A stretch of 5,178 bases of DNA from positions 1-5,178 of the forward strand of contig JAQICQ010000109.1 in assembly GCA_027858455.1 (NCBI GenBank). Reading direction: 5' to 3'. Below, one piece after another: positions 1 through 5,101 of the stretch; the first letter of the stretch is position 1, and the number at the start of each line of letters is the position of its first letter. The DNA is from Elusimicrobiota bacterium. GTDB lineage: Bacteria; CG03; SLGR01; JAGXOG01. The position numbers and the translations under genes were made by a program. Below the pieces are notes generated by a model that saw nothing but the letters and a program-made list of their open reading frames with translations, had not been told where the DNA came from and searched no databases.

Positions 1-207
1 GATATTGATATGCCGGAGATGGACGGATTTGAAGTTTTAAAAAGAGTTAAAAATAATCCGGCCACCAAAATTATTCCGGTTATAATGCTCACTGCCCGTT
101 CGGCCGGAGCGGATTTTGAAAAAGCAATAAATTCCGATGCTGACCGCTATGTGGCAAAACCTTTCAAAACTAAATTCCTTCTGGAAAAAATAAGGCAACT
201 CCTTTAA
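1..207 (+). CDS. Response regulator receiver domain, C-terminal part (5' end outside window)
   Basis: This is the tail of a CheY-like receiver domain, which is phosphorylated by a partner histidine kinase. The reading frame is open from base 1 and reads DIDMPEMDG, so the first codon in the window is the likely phospho-acceptor Asp of the usual D-x-x-M-P-x-M-D-G motif. The later switch residues are present: Thr in MLTARS and Lys in VAKPF. The protein ends with the final helix (FLLEKIRQLL) at tandem stops TAA TAA (205-210), so no DNA-binding or enzymatic output domain follows. It is either a single-domain CheY-like regulator or a protein whose receiver domain is last, for example a hybrid kinase; the missing 5' part would decide. 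The internal ATG at 10 is not a credible start because it lies inside the phosphorylation motif. It is separated from the next gene by about 200 nt and is probably a separate transcription unit. Confidence 0.9.
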   Translation, partial: DIDMPEMDGFEVLKRVKNNPATKIIPVIMLTARSAGADFEKAINSDADRYVAKPFKTKFLLEKIRQLL

Positions 208-224
208 TAACCTGTATTTTTTTT
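185..224 (+). terminator. Weak possible terminator after the receiver-domain gene
   Basis: The A-rich arm 185-195 (AAAAAATAAGG) can pair with 211-222 (CC, T, bulged G, TATTTTTT), and the U-tract runs to 224. The helix has only two G-C pairs, a single-base bulge and a 15-nt loop that contains the stop codons. The position is right for a terminator but the stem is weak, so this is a tentative call. Confidence 0.22.
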
Positions 225-280
225 ATTTTGTATTTAAATTTCAGCAAAAAAACAAATCAATAATTCCATTTTTTGGACGG

Positions 281-309
281 TTGCCTAATAAATAACAATA
301 TGTTAAAAT
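281..309 (+). promoter_or_regulatory. Sigma70-type promoter with extended -10, for the five-gene operon
   Basis: A -35 box TTGCCT (281-286, four of six consensus bases) is followed after exactly 17 nt by a -10 box TAAAAT (304-309, five of six). TG at 301-302 gives the extended -10 form TGnTAAAAT. Transcription would start near 316, leaving a leader of about 90 nt before the ATG at 406. An alternative -10-like TATACT lies at 348-353 but has no decent -35 at a standard distance. The call rests on sequence match only and assumes that this organism's sigma factor has standard specificity. Confidence 0.5.
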
Positions 310-405
310 GCAAAAAGTTAAATTTAAAAAAATTATTTACAGATAGCTATACTATTATAGATATTTAAATTTAAAGAGTATGACGATTAGAAAACGGAGA
401 AAAAC

Positions 406-1353
406 ATGAAGATAAAAAGTCAATTAAATCTTACAGGGCTTGTAGCGGGTATAATTATTCTGGCGGGGATATCCTGTGCCGAAAAACATGAGCCGGTCAG
501 CCTTAAATTAAATCTTGAGGAAGGTTCTGTAAAAACAGTAAGATTCACTACTAAACAGAATATTGTCCAGAAATTTGAAGAAGAGAAGAATAGCATTGAC
601 CAGACGCTTAAGATGACTTATATATACAGCGTCGGAGCAAAAGACAGTGAAGGCAACCAGAAGATTGATATAAAATACCAGTCAATTTCACAAAAGATGG
701 AAGGTGATGCCGGAGATTTTGTCTATGATTCTAAAGATGCTCAGGGTGAAGTGCCGGATTTCGCAAAAGGATACGATGCCCTGATAGGTGAATCTTTTTC
801 AGTTCTTTTGTCTCCCGAAGGCAAGGTCAAGGCAGTATTTGGAATTGACGATATGATAGACGGAATGATAAAAAAACTTGCGATATTGAATAATGAATCA
901 AGAATGCGCATCAGAGAGCTGCTGAAAGCCAGGTTCGGGGGAGAGGCAATTAAAGATAATCTCCGTAAGGTCTTTGATATATACCCGGAAAAGCAGGTTT
1001 CCGCGGGTGATGTTTGGGAGAAAGATATAGGAGTTTCCATGGGGTACCCTTTGAATATAAAGACCGTATATACCCTTAAGAAAATTTCCGGAGATTATGC
1101 TGTAATTAAGGCAGATTCAAATATTGAAAGTTCCGGTAATAATGAAGCCGCTAACGGCGGATTTGGTTACAGAACCGACTTTAACGGAAAACAGGAAGGG
1201 ACTTTAAAGGTCAATATTAAAACCGGATGGATTGAGGAATCGGAAATCAATCAGGATATAGAAGGAAAGTTAATTACTGAAAGAGATTCTGAGGAGTCTG
1301 TGATTCCTATGACTATAAAGGGAAAGACAAAGGTAGAAACGCTTAAGGAGTAA
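406..1353 (+). CDS. Predicted lipoprotein, DUF6263-like
   Basis: A 315-residue exported protein of unknown function. The N-terminus (MKIKSQ..., then hydrophobic residues 9-22) is a lipoprotein signal peptide with a single cysteine, Cys24, in LAGISC. This lipobox is atypical: Gly at -3, Ile at -2 and Ser at -1. There is no other cysteine in the protein. The rest looks like one soluble beta-rich domain: an opening stretch of the type LKLNLEEGSVKTVRF, then DSEGNQKIDIKY, LSPEGKVKAVFG, and a GDVWEKD segment near residue 203. I recognise this order as DUF6263-like by memory of the family, without an alignment. The start is supported by GGAGA at 396-400, five bases before the ATG. It is first in the operon and only 26 nt before an outer-membrane protein gene, so an envelope role is likely. 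The residue after Cys24 is Ala, not Asp, which by the E. coli rule would favour the outer membrane; that transfer is an inference. Confidence 0.7.
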   Translation: MKIKSQLNLTGLVAGIIILAGISCAEKHEPVSLKLNLEEGSVKTVRFTTKQNIVQKFEEEKNSIDQTLKMTYIYSVGAKDSEGNQKIDIKYQSISQKMEGDAGDFVYDSKDAQGEVPDFAKGYDALIGESFSVLLSPEGKVKAVFGIDDMIDGMIKKLAILNNESRMRIRELLKARFGGEAIKDNLRKVFDIYPEKQVSAGDVWEKDIGVSMGYPLNIKTVYTLKKISGDYAVIKADSNIESSGNNEAANGGFGYRTDFNGKQEGTLKVNIKTGWIEESEINQDIEGKLITERDSEESVIPMTIKGKTKVETLKE

Positions 1354-1379
1354 TTGAAATTTTTAGGTGAAACTGTATT

Positions 1380-2177
1380 ATGTATAAAAATACAAAAAGA
1401 AGATTTGTTCTCTTTTGTTTTATTATATTGCTTGCCGGAGGGTTAAACGCCGGATGGGATACCGACGGGTATATTGGCGCTCAAGGCGGTCTTTCTGTTA
1501 TTTCCGATAATTGGAGTGGAGAAGAGACCAATTCTACGGGCTGGAGCGTAAAAGTTCACGCAACGGCCGTAAAAAAAGAAGACAGGTATAAGGTGTCAAA
1601 TATTTTGCGGTATGAATACGGAAAAGTTTCTGTCGGCGGTGCGGATGAACTTGAAAAAGCCGATGAACTCTATTTGGAAAGTAGCGGAGTATTAGTTACT
1701 AAAGCGTATGTGAGACCGTATGGCTCTGTGAATACCCGAACCCAGTCAACGGATTTTTTCGACCCGGCAACCCTGACTGAATCTGCGGGACTTGAAGCCG
1801 AATTTCTAACTAAAAGCAGTGTAAGTAGTTTAATTACCAGGTTGGGAATAGCCTTCAAGCAGAATTTTCAAACGGACCGCGAGACTTTAAAAGAGGTTGG
1901 TTCTGAATGGAATACCGAGTATAAATTAAATTTAAATGAAAAGTTAAAACTAACCAGCCGTCTGGAATTTTTTACGGCATTTGATGCCGGCACTGATTTT
2001 CGCAGTGAAAACGATATCTACTACAAGTTAAGCGATATTATCACTCTTCAGGCAGGATATGTAGTTCTGCACGAATACAGTGAAATCGGACCGCGGCCGG
2101 ACTTGCCCGAAGATATCCAGACGAAATTTTCTCTCTCTGCCGGCATTTCTTATAATCTTTTCACTAAAAATAAATGA
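1380..2177 (+). CDS. Predicted outer-membrane beta-barrel protein (DUF3078/DUF481-like)
   Basis: A 265-residue protein with a clear Sec signal peptide: MYKNTKRR, a hydrophobic core at residues 9-21, and a likely cleavage after LNA (residue 24). The mature part alternates polar and hydrophobic residues as in transmembrane beta strands. It contains a NWSGEETNSTGWS segment (about 44-56), a KADELYLESSG segment (about 92-102), a RTQSTDFFDPATLTESAGLE segment (about 119-138) and a closing strand SAGISYNLF. This order resembles the DUF3078 family and more loosely DUF481 (YdiY-like); I cannot separate the two without a profile search. The function is unknown. The typical terminal Phe (Phe261) is followed by four extra residues, TKNK. 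AGGTGA at 1365-1370, nine bases before the ATG, supports the start. The stop overlaps the next gene's start (ATGA, 2174-2177), which points to translational coupling. Confidence 0.7.
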   Translation: MYKNTKRRFVLFCFIILLAGGLNAGWDTDGYIGAQGGLSVISDNWSGEETNSTGWSVKVHATAVKKEDRYKVSNILRYEYGKVSVGGADELEKADELYLESSGVLVTKAYVRPYGSVNTRTQSTDFFDPATLTESAGLEAEFLTKSSVSSLITRLGIAFKQNFQTDRETLKEVGSEWNTEYKLNLNEKLKLTSRLEFFTAFDAGTDFRSENDIYYKLSDIITLQAGYVVLHEYSEIGPRPDLPEDIQTKFSLSAGISYNLFTKNK

Positions 2178-2812
2178 AAATAGATATGCATGCTCATACA
2201 AGCCGCTATTCTTTGTGCAGCCGGCTTTCTCCGGAGGATTTAATTAAAACGACCCGTGAAGCAGGTTTGGAAGCAGTAGTTATTACCGAGCATGACAAAT
2301 ACTGGCCGGAAAAAGAGTTAGCCAGGTTTCGCGAAAAATTTGACGATAAGGTTAAGATATTTACGGGGCAGGAAGTTTCTACCGCCGCCGGTCATGTTTT
2401 GGTCTTTGGCTGCGCTAATTCTTTTAAATATAATATTAAAGTAGAAGACCTTGCAGATGAAGTAAGACAAAGAGGGGGAGTGAGTTTTTTGTCTCATCCT
2501 TATCGTTATGCGGATATTAGTTATTTCCGGGAAAATAGAGATGAAGCGGAAAGATGTTATAAATATTTTGACGGTATTGAAGTTTTAAACGGTAACCAGA
2601 GCTGTGAGCAAAATAAATTTGCTCTTGCTGAATACAGGAGAATGAATATCACCGGGATTGCAGGCAGTGACGCCCATTCGGCGGAGATGGCCGGTCGTTT
2701 CATGACAGAGTTTAAGTGTGATATAGAAAATGAAAAAGAGCTTGTAGAAGCTTTAAAAGAAGGATTGTGCAGACCTTGTGAGAATAAGTTTGTTAAAAAA
2801 GGGGAGAACTGA
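2174..2812 (+). CDS. PHP-domain metal-dependent phosphoesterase
   Basis: A 212-residue cytoplasmic enzyme of the PHP superfamily, whose members use a cluster of metal ions to hydrolyse phosphate esters in nucleotides, nucleic acids or small molecules. The metal-binding motifs appear in order: H6-A-H8 at the N-terminus, TEHD (38-41), E67 in GQEVS, H74 in AGHVLVFG, SHP with H108, and GSDAH with D166 and H168. N139 in EVLNG sits where some PHP enzymes carry a histidine. The opening (HAHTSRYSLCS) and the GSDAH ending are typical of small stand-alone PHP proteins related to the RNase AM/YciV group, but this protein is shorter and lacks an insert domain. The substrate cannot be read from the sequence. 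It begins inside the stop codon of the outer-membrane protein gene. A recognisable Shine-Dalgarno sequence is absent directly before it, so translation is probably coupled. The C-terminus is lysine-rich and ends 2 nt before the HIT gene. Confidence 0.88.
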   Translation: MKIDMHAHTSRYSLCSRLSPEDLIKTTREAGLEAVVITEHDKYWPEKELARFREKFDDKVKIFTGQEVSTAAGHVLVFGCANSFKYNIKVEDLADEVRQRGGVSFLSHPYRYADISYFRENRDEAERCYKYFDGIEVLNGNQSCEQNKFALAEYRRMNITGIAGSDAHSAEMAGRFMTEFKCDIENEKELVEALKEGLCRPCENKFVKKGEN

Positions 2813-2814
2813 AG

Positions 2815-3192
2815 ATGGAAGACTGTGTATTTTGTAATATTAAAAAAACAAAGAAATTTATAATTGAAAACAAATGGGCTTTTGCAGTCAAAGACAGTTA
2901 TCCCGTCACAAAAGGACATACTCTTATAATTTCTAAAAGACACGAATCTGATTTTTTTAATTTACCCGAAGAAGAAAAAACAGAAGCATTAAAGCTCGTA
3001 GTGAAGATGAAAGAAAGATTGCTTTTAAAAGATGCTAATATTGACGGATTTAATATAGGGATAAATATAGGCCGCGCCTCCGGACAGACAGTTCCTCATG
3101 TCCATATCCATATTATTCCCCGCCGCCGCGGTGACTGTAAAGACCCCACAGGAGGAGTAAGGGGGGTTATACCCGAAAAACAGGCATATTAA
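2815..3192 (+). CDS. HIT-family nucleotide hydrolase
   Basis: A 125-residue histidine-triad protein. The family hydrolyses or transfers nucleotidyl groups on substrates such as dinucleoside polyphosphates or AMP-lysine-type compounds. The signature H-V-H-I-H-I-I is at residues 95-101; His97 is expected to be the nucleophile that forms the nucleotidyl intermediate. N84, S89 and Q91 in NIGRASGQTVPH fit the substrate-contacting loop. C4 and C7 (CVFC), H43 in KRHESDF and probably H95 form the zinc site found in many bacterial members. The C-terminal DPTGGVRGVIPEKQAY tail is characteristic of a widespread bacterial subgroup. Full length, with no damage. GGGGAG (2801-2806), eight bases before the ATG, fixes the start and lies inside the end of the PHP gene. 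The 2-nt gap to the PHP gene suggests co-translation. Exact substrate unknown; Ap4A hydrolase is a common database label that I would not assert. Confidence 0.93.
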   Translation: MEDCVFCNIKKTKKFIIENKWAFAVKDSYPVTKGHTLIISKRHESDFFNLPEEEKTEALKLVVKMKERLLLKDANIDGFNIGINIGRASGQTVPHVHIHIIPRRRGDCKDPTGGVRGVIPEKQAY

Positions 3193-3228
3193 ATGATTAT
3201 AATATCTATTTTTGTAAGACAGAGATGA
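3193..3228 (+). other. Possible 11-codon leader ORF before the M48 gene
   Basis: An ATG sits directly after the TAA stop of the HIT gene and opens a reading frame for MIIISIFVRQR. Its stop TGA (3226-3228) overlaps the ATG of the M48 protease gene as ATGA. The protease gene has only a weak ribosome site of its own (TAAG at 3215-3218, or AGAG touching the ATG). Ribosomes finishing HIT could restart here and again at the protease. No Shine-Dalgarno sequence precedes this ATG apart from GGAGGAG at 3151-3157, which is too far away. It may be chance in AT-rich sequence. Confidence 0.18.
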
Positions 3229-4457
3229 ATCCTTATCTGATATTTATTCTTTGCGTAATAGCGGGAGGATATATATTTAAGTTAGTTATAGACATATTAA
3301 ACCTTAAAAGAGCCGGGTTAGACCTTCCCGATGAATTCAGGAGCTACTACGATAATGATAAATACAAAGATTCACAGAGATACCTTAAAGATAATACAAA
3401 ATTTTCGTTAATAAAATCCGGGTTTTTCAGCGCGCTTATTATATTGTTGATTTTATCCGGAGGCTTTAATTATATTGATATCTATGCCCGCAGGGTTACG
3501 GAAAATTATCTTTTTGCCGGCCTGATTTTTTTCGGAATAATTACTGCGGGGCAAATTATTTTGAATCTGCCGTTTTCTATTTACTTAACTTTTGTAATAG
3601 AACAAAAGTACGGGTTTAACCGGACTGCGCCGGTCACATTTATATCAGATATTTTAAAATCCCTTTTACTTACCGTGATTATCGGAGGCAGTTTGCTTAG
3701 TGCGGTTTTATGGTTTTTCACCGAAGCCGGCTCCGCCGCATGGATTTACTGTTGGTTATTTTTTGTAGCCGTACAAATTTTTTTACTTTTTATAGCGCCG
3801 GTTACTATATTGCCGCTGTTTAACCGGTTTGAGCCGTTAAAGAACGGAGAGCTTAAAGAAGAGATAACCCGTCTCAGCGATAAAGTGAATTTCAGATTAC
3901 AGGGTATATACTCTATGGACGGCTCAAAGCGGACTTCAAAAGCAAATGCGTTTTTTACGGGTTTCGGGAAATATAAAAAGATAGCCCTCTTTGATACCCT
4001 TATAAGTAAATTTACCACGAGTGAACTTGTTTCTGTTCTTGCTCACGAGATAGGTCATTACAAAAAGAAGCATATAATAAAAAATTTATTTTTTTCCGTC
4101 TTTTCCGCGGCCATAATGTTCTGGCTGCTCTCTTTTTTTATAGATAATCCCGGGCTTTTTAATGCTTTCGGGATGGATAATATATCGGTATATGCAGGAC
4201 TTTTTTTCTTCTCTTTTCTTTACGGCCCGGTAGATACTTTGTTTTCAATAGGGACAAATTATCTCTCCAGAAAACATGAATACGAAGCTGACCGATATGC
4301 CGTTGAAAACTATGGACGCCGAGAATATTTTATTGAGGCATTAAAGAAACTTTCCGTGGACAACTTGTCTAATCTGACGCCTCATCCGGCGGCGGTAGTT
4401 ACAAGATACTCCCATCCTCCGGTTTTAAATAGAATAAACCGTCTTTCAAAAGATTAA
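3225..4457 (+). CDS. M48 family membrane metalloprotease, Ste24/CAAX protease 1 type
   Basis: A 410-residue integral membrane zinc protease of full family length. Order of features: N-terminal membrane helix (about 3-24); the conserved cytosolic-type segment DLPDEF...YLKDNTKFSL (33-64); membrane helices at about 64-82, 95-120, 143-166 and 172-197; and the YGFNRTAPVTFISDILKS motif (129-146). These are followed by SMDGSKRTSKANAFFTGFGKYKKIALFDTLI (230-260) in the catalytic domain. The zinc site is H274-E-I-G-H278 with E352 in HEYEAD as third ligand. Two more hydrophobic segments (about 287-306 and 321-342) lie between them. SHPP (396-399) near the C-terminus is also a family hallmark. In eukaryotes this family trims prenylated proteins. 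Bacteria lack that CAAX pathway, so a role in membrane-protein quality control is an inference. It is last in the operon, 32 nt after the HIT gene, with a weak ribosome site. Confidence 0.93.
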   Translation: MNPYLIFILCVIAGGYIFKLVIDILNLKRAGLDLPDEFRSYYDNDKYKDSQRYLKDNTKFSLIKSGFFSALIILLILSGGFNYIDIYARRVTENYLFAGLIFFGIITAGQIILNLPFSIYLTFVIEQKYGFNRTAPVTFISDILKSLLLTVIIGGSLLSAVLWFFTEAGSAAWIYCWLFFVAVQIFLLFIAPVTILPLFNRFEPLKNGELKEEITRLSDKVNFRLQGIYSMDGSKRTSKANAFFTGFGKYKKIALFDTLISKFTTSELVSVLAHEIGHYKKKHIIKNLFFSVFSAAIMFWLLSFFIDNPGLFNAFGMDNISVYAGLFFFSFLYGPVDTLFSIGTNYLSRKHEYEADRYAVENYGRREYFIEALKKLSVDNLSNLTPHPAAVVTRYSHPPVLNRINRLSKD

Positions 4458-4463
4458 GTAAAA

Positions 4464-4475
4464 GAATATATATTC
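4464..4475. repeat. Perfect 12-bp palindrome upstream of the OmpH gene
   Basis: GAATATATATTC reads the same on both strands. It begins 7 bases after the stop of the M48 gene and ends 10 bases before a TTGACA box. It could be a small operator for a dimeric regulator. In AT-rich DNA such palindromes also arise by chance, and no second copy was seen in the window. Confidence 0.25.
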
Positions 4476-4485
4476 CCGAAATTTT

Positions 4486-4519
4486 TTGACAAGACCACGT
4501 TAGTTTCTTAAGTTATAAA
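4486..4519 (+). promoter_or_regulatory. Possible promoter for the OmpH-like gene (poor spacing)
   Basis: A perfect -35 box TTGACA lies at 4486-4491. The best -10-like hexamer, TATAAA (4514-4519, five of six), is 22 nt away, longer than the usual 16-18. At the normal 17-nt distance the hexamer is TAAGTT (4509-4514), only three of six. A separate promoter here is plausible because the gap is 114 nt and the next gene has a strong ribosome site, but the exact elements are uncertain. The OmpH gene could also be reached by read-through, since no clear terminator is seen after the M48 gene. Confidence 0.35.
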
Positions 4520-4571
4520 ACAACCTATAGGAATTTATTTAATCGAGTAATCAAAAAAGGAGAAATCATCA

Positions 4572-5006
4572 ATGTTTAAGAGGACAAATCTGTTTAGAAA
4601 ATTAACGGGATTGACTGTAGGATTAATAGCAATTTTATTTTTTACAGCATGTACTTCGATAGCAGAATCCGAGGATGAAGTAGTAATTGTTTCTATAGAT
4701 TCTCAGCAAGTGCTTCAGGCGCATCCTGCTTTTAAGGAAGCTCAGGAAAAATACCGTGCAAAGATGGAAGAAAAAAGGAAAGAAATGAGCGATATGGAAG
4801 AGTCAGGCCAAAAGATGGCGCAGCAGATGATGCAGCAAGAACTTCAGCAGTTAGGCCAACAACTTCAGCAGGAAGCTACAGAAAAAATGGAATCAGATAT
4901 CCAAAAATTCGCAAAAAAAGAAGGATATGACTATGTTCTGGATGCCAGCGTGATTTTATCCGGCGGTAAGGATGTAACAGAGGAGATTTTAAAAACCATA
5001 GAATAA
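4572..5006 (+). CDS. Lipidated OmpH/Skp-like periplasmic chaperone
   Basis: A 144-residue member of the OmpH/Skp family, periplasmic chaperones that hold unfolded outer-membrane proteins. The family core is clear at both ends: VVIVSIDSQQVLQAHPAFKEAQEKY (residues 37-61) forms the first beta strand and start of the helical arm, and KKEGYDYVLDASVILSGGKDVTEEILKTI (115-143) is the returning strand region. The middle (about 55-110) is a charged then glutamine-rich coiled coil, shorter than in E. coli Skp. The N-terminus is a lipoprotein signal peptide, KRTNLFRK then hydrophobic 11-24, with Cys27 in LFFTAC as the only cysteine. Phe at -3 of the lipobox is unusual, so plain secretion remains possible. 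AGGAG (4558-4562), nine bases before the ATG, is a strong ribosome site and fixes the start. Many bacteria keep this gene beside bamA or lpxD; those are not in this window on its upstream side. Confidence 0.88.
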   Translation: MFKRTNLFRKLTGLTVGLIAILFFTACTSIAESEDEVVIVSIDSQQVLQAHPAFKEAQEKYRAKMEEKRKEMSDMEESGQKMAQQMMQQELQQLGQQLQQEATEKMESDIQKFAKKEGYDYVLDASVILSGGKDVTEEILKTIE

Positions 5007-5023
5007 CTTCGCGGGTTTTTTTT
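4991..5023 (+). terminator. Weak possible terminator after the OmpH-like gene
   Basis: AAAAACC (4991-4997, inside the last codons) can pair with GGTTTTT (5014-5020), and the T run continues to 5023. The stem has only two G-C pairs and a 16-nt loop that includes the stop codon. The eight-T run after GCGGG is suggestive, but the hairpin is too weak to be confident. If it does not work, transcription continues into the structured region that follows. Confidence 0.25.
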
Positions 5024-5030
5024 AAAGAGG

Positions 5031-5101
5031 GCAGAGTCTGTTATAAACAAGTGGCCGGACTATCTTTATAGATAGAAATACTCTGGTCGCTTGTTGACTG
5101 C
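5031..5101 (+). ncRNA. Predicted structured RNA of unknown class (leader or small RNA)
   Basis: Bases 5046-5059 (AACAAGTGGCCGGA) pair without interruption with 5082-5095 (TCTGGTCGCTTGTT), giving 14 base pairs of which three are G-U (5052-5089, 5054-5087, 5057-5084). G-U pairs hold only in RNA copied from the + strand, so this looks like an RNA fold and not just a DNA inverted repeat. Inside it, CTATCT (5060-5065) and AGATAG (5070-5075) form a 6-bp hairpin with loop TTAT, leaving AAATAC (5076-5081) as a one-sided bulge. A short outer helix AGTC/GACT (5035-5038 with 5096-5099) may extend it. No T-run follows closely, so it is not a normal terminator. I do not recognise a known riboswitch, tRNA, 6S, SRP, tmRNA or RNase P motif. 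It may be the leader of a gene beyond the window's end, or a free small RNA. Confidence 0.4.

Noticed and set aside
336..358. Second promoter from TTTACA (336-341) with TATACT (348-353) or TATTAT (353-358)
   Set aside because: Spacers of 6 and 11 nt are far too short for a sigma70 promoter; the 281-309 pair fits much better.
233..375. Three copies of a TTAAATTT-type motif (233-241, 318-328, 364-375) upstream of the operon
   Set aside because: The region is strongly AT-rich and similar strings occur inside the genes (for example near 1923-1936), so the copies do not stand out from the background.
741..1040. Minus-strand ORF of 99 codons inside the lipoprotein gene
   Set aside because: It lies wholly opposite a gene with signal peptide and family-like domain, has no recognisable domain or ribosome site, and reads as a shadow.
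1670..1858. Minus-strand ORF of 62 codons inside the outer-membrane protein gene
   Set aside because: Short, antisense to the barrel-protein gene, with no recognisable domain.
2557..2943. Minus-strand ORF of 128 codons across the PHP/HIT junction
   Set aside because: It is antisense to conserved catalytic motifs of two real enzymes; the low-complexity Phe/Ser-rich translation is typical of a shadow frame.
3746..4018. Minus-strand ORF of 90 codons inside the M48 gene
   Set aside because: It is antisense to the conserved SMDGSKRTSKANAFFTGFG region, so it is an artefact of that conserved sequence.
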